Of a DNA stretch of 64,000 nucleotides, positions 31,111 to 43,916 are shown in pieces (positions within the stretch are counted from its first letter, which is position 1; every line of letters begins with the position of its first letter). This DNA comes from Dillenia suffruticosa. Taxonomy: Eukaryota; Streptophyta; Magnoliopsida; Dilleniales; Dilleniaceae. The DNA lies in the NCBI GenBank assembly GCA_033439265.1, contig JAVTVX010000013.1, positions 3,560,501-3,624,500 on the forward strand. Direction: 5' to 3'. Both the position numbers and the translations under genes were made by a program. Below the pieces are notes generated by a model, which saw only the letters and a program-made list of their open reading frames with translations, ran no database searches and was not told the DNA's origin.

Positions 31111-31971
31111 AAGTTTGCTTTCCTTAGGGAAACGAAAAATGCCTGCATTGGCCACCTTGTGTGTTCTGAAGTCTTTCAAGAACAGACTTTCGGTTGTTTC
31201 TAATAATTTTTCTACAAAACACATACTAATTTGCAATTAATATGTAATTGAGGGATGAAATTCTAAATCAAGCATCAGCACAGACAACAGCCTCTTCACC
31301 CATGCATAACAGCAATTTTTTTATCTCATGTTATTCTACAAGAATGGCCTGAGAATTTCACAACGGTTAAGATTGGGTCGTCTACAGAATTACTGATGCC
31401 AATAAGTCAGGTGATTCTGTTACAACAATGGTTCGTGAATGGACACTATTGGACAGGTAAGCTAAAGAAGCCACTGCTATAACGGTTAAATGTCAATCCA
31501 TTCAAAAGAATCATTATACTGAAGAAAATAATATGACTAATGAAATTAGTTTATATACCAGTCCGGTTGTATGAATAATGCAAAAGTTGAGCGGCCAACA
31601 CCAAAAGCCTTCTTCCCATTGGGTGCCTGACAGATAAAATGGTCGAGCACGAAGCAAAAAAAAAAAGGTTAGTTGATTTGGACCAATCAATGCTGGTTCA
31701 ATGCTGTTCCAACCACGGCCATAGTTCCACATAGCCGTCAAATCACAAGGAAACAATTTGTTACTGGGAGTGGTGCTTTGCATCTATGCACATATATTTG
31801 CCATAATGAGGAAACTGAAATACCTTAATCAAAACTTCTCTGCAGCATCAATTCTCTAGTGCAACAAATAAGATAAGATTTGGGGCTGCATAGAGTTTTA
31901 AGATAATATAAATCTGAAGATTGACTATTCAATTGGGTACATGGAGCATGATTTTACTTTTGGCAAAGTAC

Positions 31972-32283
31972 AAAAGTGTTAGAAGTAAAAGGAGTGAACT
32001 AGAAAAGTTTGGAAGATCAGTAACTTCCTTCTATTAATGGCTCGAAAAGAGCATTACAACAGTAGAAAAAAAAAAGATAAGAAAAGAAAAGAATCAGTCT
32101 CTCTCTAAGAGCAGACTGCCCACACAATTCAGAAACTATTCCTTACTTCTCCATGTCCCTTCTCATCTCCCTTCCTGTCTAATTCCCATTCCAACTACTC
32201 AAGATTCTCTTAACCACAATTTGTTACCCTCTAACACCTTCTAACAGTTTTATGCTCCTTACAGTTACTTCCCTAACAAAAAG
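31972..32283 (-). mobile_element. Solo LTR with perfect 5-bp target duplication
   Basis: The LTR (31977-32278, 302 bp) starts TGTTAGGGAAGTAACTG on the minus strand and ends TTCTAACA. It is flanked by AAAAG on both sides (31972-31976 and 32279-32283). It is homologous to the 405-bp LTR at 1308-1712 over both ends and an internal CATTAATGG...GAGCATTACA region, with about 100 bp less internal sequence. Lies in intron 12 of pseudogene copy B, which explains part of that intron's excess length over copy A. Confidence 0.85.
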
Positions 32284-35200
32284 CCTTCCCTGTAGTTTGG
32301 CCTGCTTTCATGCCAGCCTGTGGTTCAGAAAGTTGCAACTAACATCCTTGTGGATTTCTACATAGGCATTTTGCCACCCTTTGTCCAAAAACCTGACGGA
32401 AATACTCATAACTGCTCTTCTAACCCCAAATCCAACCCTGCTTTGATTAATTGAACCAATTTTCTGGTTTAAAAACCCCCAACATAAAACCCTAAATCAT
32501 GAAAAGCTTATTCATTAATTAATCAGTTGGACCGAAATTAGAGTGATTCTCATATTGATTTGAGCAATAATAGCAGCATCACAACTTCTCTGAGCTTTAC
32601 AGCCATCGGCAAGGAAATTTTTTGTTAAGGCCTTGAATGGGTGATGAAATGCAAACGGAGAAAATCACACGGTAGTTGGTCCTACTACTTTGAACCATAG
32701 GGCAGCAAGTAAAAAAATGGGCAAAACTACAGGAAATTTTCATAATTTACCCTTTTATTGTTCTTGATTGCCATGAATTTTGCTTGCTGCATCAGTCATC
32801 TTTCTCCTATCATTGCCAGATGCTCTGCACCAGTTACTGATGTTTGAATGAATTGGATATGACACCTATCGATCCATCATGTGTTTCCACATCCTTATTT
32901 TCCTAGTCCCTCACCATTGCATCAAAGAAGAGTTGATATTCAAAAGCAAAGACTAAACTGTATATGAAGCTACCAATGTATCCAATGGAGTGCCACAAAA
33001 TTAATTGAAAATATAAAAAAATAAAGGATAAGAAGAGCATATTGAAAATATTAATTTGACATTTCAGTTGTGCACTGTAGCTTCTTCATATCTATTCCTA
33101 TGGTAAAACATTATTGTTGATGAATGAGACCACATACCTTTAAATCCTTGCCCAAACTCCTGGAAATCTAGACTTTTTTCAAGTCCTACACAATATTAGA
33201 TTGTTGTTCATAGACACAATAATTTTCTCCGGTAACTCATCCTACAATAATCTAATTTTCCCTCAATGATTGGACTTAGAAATTAAAGATTCTCCCTCAC
33301 AAAAACACTAGGATGGAGAGGCGGACCAAAGCTCTAAATAAGATCAATGACAATGATTCAAGCAGGCCAAACAAGGGAAGTTCCCCTGTTTTAGGGAAAT
33401 GCACCCTTGTACCAATAAGGCTGGTGATCACCTTTTCTTGTATTGGCATGCACCATAGTCTATTTGAAATAATTATTTTTGGATTTTTGGTAAGTGCTAG
33501 GGTTTACCAACTATGATTAGGGGCTTTTAATAGAAAATAGTTTAAAGAGTTAAGATCATGCACATTTTTTTGGAGAATTCAGATGGAAAGAAATACAAGG
33601 ACCTTTAAAAAGCAGTACCTCTGTCAAACAAGTCCCTGTATGGCATACAAACAACTGTATTACCGGGAAACTAATTCCAGATTTCAACACAAAAATTACG
33701 TGTTAGAAAATGTAGCTAAACAAGATTGCCTTGAAGACTTAATGAAAAGCAGTACAGTAAAAAGTACCCGGACACAATGTGGGGACACAATGTGGAGTTG
33801 CCGAAAGATACCCCCCTGACAATGTTTCAGCAGATTCCCCGATTAGGTATGCTATTTCATCCTCCTCATAAACAATCTGTTACATTAAGAAGTCAAGTAA
33901 AGCAAGATGTAGGATATTGGCACTAATAATGCAAAATTAACAGAAAAGAAGCGTCCAACGTCATGGATTTGCAGTGATCACCCAAATTATCTACATATAG
34001 GATTTTTACAAAGTGTGCTGCTCTATAACCACTGAAAGACATCTTTCCTCTTGTTGCCTATCATCCTTAATTTTAGCAATATTAAAAAATACCACAAGAA
34101 ATGCCCATCTAAAAGTTTCATACGATTTTGAAAAGGTTATGAAGCTGAAAACAAAAGTCCAAGAACAGAAAATGATACACACTACTCAAAATAACTCAGA
34201 AGCCACAAAATCCACCTTTTTGGTCATGCTTCATTAATCAAATAATATCTCTGGACCTTGAATTCCTGAAACTTTAACAATGGATAACCATACTTTGACT
34301 ATTTGATCACTTCATGTTTTTACATAGAGACCAGCAGCATTATCACAGCAGGGTACTTCTGCAGTACCTCTTGTATACATCCCACAGGTTAGACCTGCAT
34401 GACAAGTTCAAGGAGAGGTCAGGAGAGTAAAATAATGGCTGCAGCTCCAGAGGGTATAATCTCAATATTTAATGCATTAAGGTATGAACATGTTCAGTAA
34501 GTCACCTGTTAAGCAACTGTAGTCGGTATGCCATCCAGACCAAGATGACACAGTATTGGCACAGTGACTGCAGATATGAATGATTTTGTGTGTCAAGTGG
34601 TCGCTATTGGGAATTCTGAAACATTAATAACCAAGAGCTCCAAACAATATGAATATTCAATGGTTTTGAAAGAAAATTGCATAAACAAGTTCTAAAGAGA
34701 TGATTCCATCAACGATAACAATGTCAGATGAAATGTTAAAAACAATTGTCGTACTTCAATATGGAACTTTAGAGAGATAAAAATCTATAAATTCTAAAAT
34801 ATTTAGGTCAGTGCAATAATAGATGGTTACACCATGATGATTACTGAATATTCAGTTTATGGAGTTGAGTGAATGGTATCTTGTTCTTGTCTCTGTTGAT
34901 TTCTTTTGTCGTTGTATTTTGTTTTAGATCTCTGACCCTTTGTCATTGCGAAACTCTTCTCAATTGGTGTTACAACATTTTTGGAAATGTTAGGACTATT
35001 AAACTACAAAACATAAAGCAGACAACCCTTATGGCACCAAGAGTGAAAAAGTTTTTGCTCAAGTCCATCATCCTTTTGCATTTCCATCCCTTTGGATACT
35101 GTTTTTTGACAATTGAAGAGCACATCAAATACAGCACAAGGATTACTAAACCAGACATCTTAATGGTAACAAAAGATTAGCAGCGTAAGTACTGCAAAGC

Positions 35201-36569
35201 AGGAAAGTAATAGAGTGATGGTTATTGATTAAAAAAAAAAATCTATAGGGTGCTTATGTAATGGCAAAAATATGGGTCCAAGTACCAGACACACAAATTC
35301 ATATTAAGTGGCTGAGACCCATGCCGATGGCCATATCTTGTCATATTGAAATGTATATAGTTGGTGGTTGTTAAGATATAAACTATATCTAATAAACTGA
35401 TTAATTAAACACCCTTTTTATCAGTTTAAGTTTTTAGAGTGATTAGTTATTTCAAATGGTATTTTAGCTGGAGGTCCTAATCCTTTAACTCTATCTGATA
35501 TTCCACATATTTCGGACTCTTTTATAATTAGTCCTAGGACCATATTAAGAGAAGGGAGTCTATGTAACCTAGGATGAAAAACCTGAGTGATGCAAATCAT
35601 GACTACTGTAGCAGATGACTTAAATAAAATCTGCCTAGTCTTGTGGCAAACTGACTGGAGAGAAGTATCAATTATTTGCATATCTAAATAATATAAATTT
35701 CAGGCCCCAAGAAAAGCTCATTTCAGTGTTCACTTTACCATATATATCGCAATGATATGCAAGCATCAGCCCAACATCAAGAATCAGCTTCCCAAGAGCT
35801 TTGAAAGCTGCAAGCAAGATTAATTATTGTTACACAAGCTAATTATTGAAACATCAAGAATTCATACTTTTATCATTACTTCTCATTTCATCAAGTCCAA
35901 CTAGAATGAGAGAGCAACATGGATAACTGACTACAAATTCAACAATGAAATCTAGATGACAGTGTATTGTCACATGTCATGCAAAAGGACACGAGAATTT
36001 TCAGAGCAATACAATACTGAAATTAAGGGTGAGCATACCCGCTTCAAATTCTGGCAAAGCTTTATCAGGCCATATATTTGATCCACAATATGATGGATAC
36101 CTACAACACAAGACATCCTTAATACTGTCTTTTCGCTTTTCGCTTTATCAGGTCAGAGAATACTCAAATAATAAGGCCCAAGTTTAACAGAGACCACTAT
36201 GCAGAGTGACCAGGACATTTTGCAGAACAACATGTTATGCTTGATGTGTTTTGAGGACTGCAATGGGAGTCTATCAATTCTTTTTTGGTCAAACTTAAAG
36301 AATTTTACAAAATTTCTACGAAAATAAGCATAATGAGAACAATATATTTCCTTTCTTCCAAAAAATTTCCAGCATGGTTCTATGAAAATTAGCAACAGTT
36401 GAAACCTATTTTTGAGGAGGAAACTTCATAACCATTAGACATTTGTAAAAAGTGTCATGTGTGCAAATGATGGGAAAAAGCCCGTCCTTGTACCGGAGTA
36501 ATATCTGTTACCCTCCCCAGGACCTTCAGAGGAAGGAGACTCAGTAATTAGCTTGGTCCTTTACTAGTC

Positions 36570-36903
36570 AACACAGTTTTAGCATTAACTATTTTAGTCA
36601 GATGTTACCTGCTTCACAACAATTTACCCAAGTCCAAAATGAAAGCACATGGAGAAACCAACAACAATGACTTATAACTTATTCAATTTAAGAAAGCTAA
36701 ATCAAACTTCTTGTAATTGAGGCAACATCTCTTGTTAACACAGTTTTAGCATTAACTATTTTAGTCAGATGTTACCTGCTTCACAACAATTTAGCTAAGT
36801 CCAAAATGAAAGCACATGAAGAAACCAACAACAATGACTTATAACTTATTCAATTTAAGAAAGCTAAATCAAACTTCTTGTAATTGAGGCAACATCTCTT
36901 GTT
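36570..36903 (+). repeat. 167-bp tandem direct duplication in pseudogene intron 6
   Basis: AACACAGTTTTAGCATTAAC begins at 36570 and again at 36737. The two 167-bp units are nearly identical (ACCCAAG versus AGCTAAG, CATGG versus CATGA are among the few differences). They include the motif TGTTACCTGCTTCACAACAA. Recent local duplication with no coding content. Confidence 0.9.
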
Positions 36904-39262
36904 TAATTGGGAAAGTTAAACAAGGTACTACACGTTTGGCAATTTGATAGCAATCCTCACCTGAGATACTATAGAAACAAGAAGACTAATCTTAAATTTT
37001 CCTAATGCTGTTACCATTTAATAAGGGAGACCTCGTTTGGTGCCATGTCTATTACCATATTTGCATTGAAAGATGCCTCAATACATCTGCAAAATAAGAA
37101 ACAAAAAAAAAATGACTGGGTTAATGAAGTTGAGATTTAAAAACAAGTTATTTATTTCCAATACTTTCTCTAACAATAATACATGAAACAAAGGGTATCT
37201 ATGCTTTTTCCAAACCAATCCTAAAGAATTTGGTCAATTTAAATGAAGAAGATTATCAGGTATGACTAAATTAGCATAACATCTATAACTCCTCTAGATC
37301 CCAACCAATAATGAACAGTAATAAAACTCTGTTTGAGTAAAAACATTCAGGTTTTGAAAAGGAGTCAGTATTTTGGTGAACTAAAGAGGATCTTCTGCTT
37401 ACTCACAATAGAAGCCATCCGACATTTTACAGTTTTCTAAGCACAATCGAACTGCATCATCAAATTTTGAACATGCAGCCACCAAACCATTTAATATAAG
37501 AGAAAGAGATCAAAATGAAACCTTTTTGTGCTGAAGAGTTTTCAAGGGAAACACGATTCTTGATTGTCAAATTGATTAGAAATCCTCATATAACAATTTA
37601 CAAAAGAAAAATACCAGGTTTTCCGGACTCAAGCTTCTGTTTTCCATGACTCCAACCAGTGAAGATTGAAAAATGATTAAAGTAGCCCATTTCCTCTGGC
37701 AAGACTGATGGGACATTCTATGACATTCGAATGGACATTCTATGACCAAGATGACCAAGACTGATGGCATGGAAACAAGTAAAGGCAAGGACAATTATCA
37801 CAACGTTACAGGGTCCCACAATTCAGTATGAGATTTCAATTTCAAATGGCCCCTCTCCCCCAAAAAATAAGGAAAGGAGAGTTCTGATCATCATAAAGTT
37901 AAGGAAAAAAGGACTAATTCAGCACATGAGCAAAATGTGCCAGCAAGTGGCATTAGGGGCCTTCACAGCTGGAATCTTCACTGCCCAGTTTTGTTTCATG
38001 AAACCAAGATCAAGAATAGATTCCATTTGTGTAACAAAAATTACCTGCTATCAGGATCTTCCAGTTCCTTCTTGAACTCATCAGGTAGATTGGCAAATCT
38101 AAGAGTACAAATAAATCAATCTTCAGCAATGAGATAAAATATTACCAGCATATATTCTTCTTAGCATTAGGCATTTAAGCACTCGAAGGAAAGGCAAAAA
38201 AAAAAAAAAAAAAAATTGTTGCACATGCTTCAGTGACTGCTGTAAAAGACTTCAATGTAATGAAGAAACTCCGGGTACCTAATTTAAATAAGGAACAAAA
38301 ATAAAAGAGAGCAATCACGAGGGAATCAACAGTGATATCACGTAAATGACATTCAAGCAAAGACATTGCCACAATATTCTTAAACTATGTCATTACAATG
38401 GAGGAAGCACATGCAAGGCCAAGATTGCAGGAGAGATCATTTGAAAACTTTACTCTACTCTGTTAGCTTTATCAGTAGAAAGACCTGTGTAGCACCAATA
38501 CTTCATGCAATGACCATGTACGCATTGCATGTCTGTGTTGGACTTAGTAATTAGACACAACACGAAACATCTTGTGACATAATAATATAAAAAATTTCAT
38601 AATTTTGTTGTTAGTGGCCTGTGTCGAGTGTCCATGTCCGTGCTTCATAGGTGGGGACTGCATGGTGTTCATTACATCAAGCTATTCATTTTCCAGGCAC
38701 CACAATGTCAATGCTTAGTTACAGAAACAAACATGATAAAACAAAAGTGTATCACAAAAATTAATGAGGAAGAAAAAGAAAGAAGTATAATGTTATGGAA
38801 AACATCGAATTCATCAAAAGAGGCAGCTAAGAATGGAATTATTTTTGAACCTGATGATCTATATTTAATAAAGAAATCACAGTAACTAAAACAAATCTGT
38901 ACCAAGAAACCAAGATCATAGAAAAAAAGGGACTTTTACCTTGGAAATTGACAGAATCCCCGATCCATTGGGACCAAACCCTTCCTCAATCTTCATCGAC
39001 AAATCAGCATTATAGTCCTAATAACACAAAAATTTCGCAAAGAAAACATGCGCAAACAAACAGAGTAGCAGCCACTAAGTAAACTAAGTAATGGAAGTCA
39101 AACATCAACCACAGAACATACAAACGAAATCCAAGAATCGAATGAACTGACTTTGAGGTCCGAGTAGGAAATGGTGACTGGTTTGACGATTTGGGACGAC
39201 AAACAAGACACCATCGGGAGAGGAATTTGGTACGAGGGCAGAGAAATTTGAGGCTGAGGCAT

Positions 39263-39406
39263 GAATCCATGAGGAGAGAGAGAAACAATGAACCGAAAGA
39301 GTTCCAGAAAAGGTGAATTAACGTATGCTTGATGACTTTCCTGAAAACAATGGAGTCTGTCTGTACTTGATGACTCTACTCACATTGCACAAATTATATA
39401 TCTCTA

Positions 39407-39437
<31 letters not shown>

Positions 39438-42400
39438 GAGTTATATTATCATGAATAGCAGCAATATAACCTCCCTTTGTTCGACATTTAAGCGTCACTT
39501 AAAAAAAAAAAAAAAAAAAAAAAATTCTGTTTCAAAGAATCATTTTAAAAAGTTATAAAAATATTAATTATTTTTTAACTTTAATTTTATTTCTTATTAT
39601 TTTCATTAAATATTCAATTACAATAAAATAAAATTGATAAAAAAATTTAATCAATTAATACTATTTTTTTTAAATTATGATCGTCTAGTCACCTTCTTAA
39701 TTCTTGTACAACTATGTTAAATAATATTTGAAATAAAATATCAAAAAAATATTTTTATTAATATTATATAAAAAGAAAACCTCTATCATATTTTATAAGC
39801 ATTGTTTTTAACACCTTTTTAAATTTCACTATAAAACCCCGCGCGTTTACCATAAAGTCCCATAAGTCATTTGTTTTATTTTATTTTATTTTTAAAATAA
39901 AAATTTTAAATTTCTTATAAAAAATCATAAAATTTTGAAAATAAAAATAATTTGTTTATAAATTAATTAAACTTATATTATATTAATAATCTTTTATATC
40001 AGAGACACATAGCCACCGCAGGATTTAAACCTATTCTTTCATATTTGACACACAAAAAAAAAATTATTACCATTCATGAGTGCTAGATATATGTCTGAAA
40101 ATTAGAAGCATGTTAGTATCACATACAAAGTGCGTCTAAGGATTCTTCGAGTTACAGAACATGTGAACATAAAAAGCTTGTATAAATAAATATTTATATT
40201 CCAGATAGTAAATGTTATTGATGTTAGAAGTTTTCATTGAACCATAATATATGTACCTTTTTTGACATCAATTGGCATTAAAATGCTCTCTATAAGCAAA
40301 TACATGCCCCTTAACATAATTTGGAAACGAGACCAATAAAATTACAGATAATATGGTGTATTTACGAATATAGAAATTAAATAATTTAAAAATATGGACG
40401 CACGAAATGACTCAAAGTAAAAACATTGGGTTATTAACAAAAATAAAAGTATTAACCGAAGAAATTTAGAGCGATATATGGCACATTATTTGGAGGACAA
40501 AATAAATCAATGATATTAAGAAAATATTAAGGAGCATATTTTTTTATCTTTCAAAATTGAAAATAACTTCTATTTAGCAAAATTTAACATTATAATTATA
40601 GTGTAAAAATTTTAAGGAGTTAACATGAATTTTGTTATGGTTTTTATGAAAGAAATAATGGTCTTAATATAAACTAATAAAATTTAACATTATTGCAGAA
40701 CCAGCGTTCTCACTTTGCCAACTTTGTTTGAAAAGAGAGATCTACAATCCCTTTATTACCCATAAAGGAAAGATCGGAAATATAGAATGTCTATGAGCCC
40801 TATGACCTTTCACTCCCGGAATGCGCTTTAATCCAAGGTCTCCCTCCTTTGATTCATGAAAGAAGATATTTAGACTACTACCTTGAATGCTTCTCCTGCC
40901 CCTGAACGGGGCAAACAGGGAAAGTCGGGAGCGAAATTTACAATTGTGGTTCACAAATATTTTCAAAATTTTTATCATAGTTGAATTGATGTTCTATGCT
41001 TTATTTACATCCAAAACTTATAAAATTTTTGCTTAATTTTTGTGCCCTAAATGAATATCTTGCACAATACAATTTAATTTACTATTCAAGCCATAAGCAT
41101 ACAAATATTTTCAAAATTTTTATCATAGTAAAAATAATGTTCCTTGCTTTATGTAAATCTATATTTTACAAAAATCATTCCAATTCTAACATAACATATC
41201 AAACCTCAATTCTGAAATATCAGCATAAGATATATTGAACATAACAATGACATTAGAAAATAAACCTTTCAACAAAGGTTGGATAGAGACAATGGCAATA
41301 TATCACAACTTAACCAAACCATTCTTTTAAAGCCTTTACATGTACAGTGGTATTTTCTTATATTGATGGGATAATGTAACAACAAATAATGCATCTACTT
41401 GGTATGCTTGAGAAAACACTAACATAACTAAAATATATTGCTTTCTTATGCTACACAATTTCACTCCATCTTTATTTGTATGACTAAGCAACTTCACTCT
41501 TATTCATCATCCTTTCATCTCACCCAACAACTTTACCTTTTAGCATCACACAACTACCTAAGCTTCTAAACAGAAGGGTTCTTTCTCCCCACCTCTCGCT
41601 ATCTTTAATTGCCAATTCTTTTTTATCTTTAACTCATCATAGTTAACAAAATGGCCAAATCACAAAAAATGTCTGAAGCATTGAAGATTCTCAAACGATA
41701 AGCAGTTGATAAGATAAGGTTGAAATGTCCATTCAATGAGATGTATAAGAAATCTTCTAGGATGAAGCTTTAGCTACCCCTACAAGGTCCTAAAACAGGT
41801 TGAAATTTCGATTCAATGAGGCTTATTCTTTTCTAGAATTTGAAATTCTCTTAAATGCATATTATATGCTTAACCATATACAACTTGAATTCCATTCTTT
41901 CTAATCTAGGTATGTTGGATGAATCTCAATACTTTCTAAACGAAACTCAACTCTTAAGCGTGCTGATAAAAACTACTTTGACTTAATTCAACTCCCTTAC
42001 TCCTCAGATTCAGATTACATCCTCATTAAACATATTTGAACATAACCCACAATCATTGAATTCAATGATAATATTTCCCTCAAATATTTGATCAAACATC
42101 TTCTCCTCAAAACCCATACATGTCTATAACACAACTTTGAACAAACAAGAGTCCCTTTTCCTGATCAACACAAACCTTCAGACCATTTGGATCAACAAAT
42201 TTCCAAAGAACCGATTTTCAAGCATTTCAATGGAACCCTAACTAGATTATTCATTCAAGCCCATTTTTCCAATTCAAACCAGTAATAGCTAACCAAGAAA
42301 AGGTTCTGTAAAATAAATCTAGGATGCCAACCCATTCTTGGGATATAAATTTTATTCAAAGGATCATAATTGATGAAGAACAGAATGTAAAATACCTGCT

Positions 42401-42590
42401 ATTACCCCCAAAAAGAGAAGTTGAAAATTTCTTTGACCCATATGCATAGAATTCTGAAAAATTGAAAATTTTTGAATATATTGAAGATTCTCAAAATGTT
42501 GCAGAAAATTATGATGTTAGTCAAAGGAACAGACGAGCGATTCTTGAAGGAGTTCAACGAGAGAGAAAGAGAATGTACATTTGCTTCCAG
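39263..42590. other. AT-rich spacer with a GC-richer island
   Basis: Contains an AT microsatellite (39,403-39,423), an A-run (39,501-39,523) and a 28-bp direct repeat ACAAATATTTTCAAAATTTT... at 40953-40980 and 41101-41128. A GC-richer island at about 40,735-40,935 stands out; one minus-strand frame there (containing FAPFRGRRSIQGSSLNIFF) is open for 78 codons, with no family recognised. Organelle origin is possible but unproven. Confidence 0.4.
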
Positions 42591-42599
42591 TACGAAAAA

Positions 42600-43000
42600 C
42601 AATTATGAACCTTTCTTGAAGTCGAACTTCAAATTCTCTACCACTCTCTCTCTCCCTCTCCTTCCCTATTTCATCTCTCTCTCACTCAAATTTTGCAGTT
42701 TCCAAGTTTTTAAAGGAAGTGAGATAAGAGAACTCTAACGGCTATATGAACAATTATGAATCTTTCTTGAAGTCACTTCAAATTCTCCACAACTCTCTCT
42801 CTCTCTCTCTCTCTCCCTCTCTTAAATTTTGCCGTTTCCTAGTTTTTAATGGAAGTGAGATAAGAGAACTCTAACCGCTATATTTTTTCAAAAGAATCTA
42901 ACGGCTTCCAAAAAAGAACAATTATGACCGTTTCTTGAATTCGAACTTCCATCTGTCTCTCTCTCTCACAAATTCTGCAGTTTCCAATAACCAACGGTTA
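42600..43000 (+). repeat. Three degenerate tandem units of about 150-170 bp
   Basis: Units begin with CAATTATGA(A/C)C(C/G)TTTCTTGAA or close variants at about 42,600, 42,751 and 42,919. Each continues with a CT-rich run, AATTTTGC(A/C)GTTTCC and GAAGTGAGATAAGAGAACTC or remnants of these. Copy 3 is truncated. It is next to the foldback element upstream of the Nudix gene. Confidence 0.75.
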
Positions 43001-43136
43001 TATATTTTTTTTTTTTTCAAAAGAATCCGGACCTTCGATGAGTTTTGATGTCAAAACAAAACGACGCCGTTTTCTATGCCAACAATTTTAGTGAAATCGC
43101 TGTACAAGACATCGTTTTCCATCATCCATAATTTTT

Positions 43137-43789
43137 GGGGTATTTACCAAAATATTATTTTTTTAATTAAAATTATTTTAGTATTATTATTTTTATTTTC
43201 CCAAATTATTGATTTCATACTTTAAAAATACATTTTTAAAATTTTTTTTAATTGAGAGTTTTGCACTCTGAGTGTAAAATCAATTTTGCACTCACGGAGT
43301 GCAAAACCAAATACGCACTCCCAGAGTGCGCTTGTTGGAGAAGAGGAGGGACGAAGGAAGGGCAACGGAGAAGGGCGGTAGTAGAGAAGGGTAGCAGCGG
43401 CAGAGGAAGGAAGGAAGTAGTAGCGAATGGAGGAAGGAAGTAGTGGCGGAGGGAGGGCGGCGGAGGGAGGGCAGCGGCGACGGGGATGAAGGAAGCAACA
43501 ATAGAAGGAGAAAGGAAGGTTAGGGTTTCGTCACGGAGAAAGGCCGTGGCGGAGGGAGGGAGGAAGGAAGAAGAAATGTTTCTCCATGGGAGCTTTGGCA
43601 TGTTCGCCCCCTGTTTGCTGTGGAGTTTCGCACTTCGTGAGTGTGAATTCTGTGACTACGAAATCCTCAAATTTTTTTTTTTAAATTAAAAAATAATTTC
43701 ATAGTACGAAATTAATAATTTGAAAAATAAAAAATAACGAATATTTAAATAATTTTAATTAAAAATAATAATATTTTGATAAATACCCC
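43137..43789. mobile_element. Foldback / long-TIR non-autonomous DNA element
   Basis: The outer 120 bp are inverted copies: GGGGTATTTACCAAAATATT at 43,137 pairs with the reverse complement of the right end, GGGGTATTTATCAAAATATT (ending at 43,789). Pairing continues imperfectly inward to about 43,308, through GCACTCACGGAGTGC-type motifs. The core (43,330-43,590) is a GC- and purine-rich tract of GGAAGGAAG-like units, unlike its AT-rich arms. No transposase frame. No convincing target duplication was found. Long TIRs suggest a Mutator-like or foldback type, as inference only. Confidence 0.75.
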
Positions 43790-43916
43790 CGCAGTTTCCA
43801 TTGTTTGGGAAAAACAAAAGACACAAAATGAAATTCCCTTCGAACTCCCGGCACTCGTCGCGCTTGCTCCTCTCCCTCTCCCTCTCTGTGTCCCTGTCTC
43901 TGTCTCTCTCTCCCTC

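Larger units (their letters stand above)
28886..39262 (-). pseudogene. 2-oxoglutarate/Fe(II)-dependent oxygenase, degraded tandem copy B
   Basis: Exon-by-exon match to copy A. Exons readable at 39152-39262, 38940-39017, 38229-38278, 38045-38098, about 37616-37665, about 37023-37092, 36039-36100, 35739-35807, about 35020-35115, about 34508-34565, about 34290-34390, about 33768-33883, 31559-31626, 30091-30136 and 28886-28966. Many have exactly the copy A length. Disabling changes: TGA in exon 3 (38252-38254) with its donor changed from AGGTAAAT to AAGCATGT; exon 5 acceptor lost; a 1-bp insertion in exon 6 leading to stops; exon 9 diverges into a stop; TGA in exon 11 (34312-34314); a 13-bp tandem duplication at CACATTGTGTCCC in exon 12; TAA in exon 15. 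The iron-binding HTD survives in exon 10. The introns hold a solo LTR, a plastid insertion and a 167-bp duplication. Exon 1 differs upstream of MVSCLSSQIVKPVT. Confidence 0.9.

Noticed and set aside
36570..36903. CRISPR-like or satellite array
   Set aside because: Only two 167-bp units with no spacers; a plain tandem duplication in a plant intron.
43248..43601. 117-codon minus-strand frame, Pro/Ser/Leu-rich
   Set aside because: It is the translation of the purine-rich core and inner arms of the foldback element; the composition explains it.
43776..43916. Upstream ATG (43776) as the Nudix start
   Set aside because: The extra 47 residues come from CT-rich leader sequence and the end of the foldback element; the start at 43917 gives a normal transit peptide.
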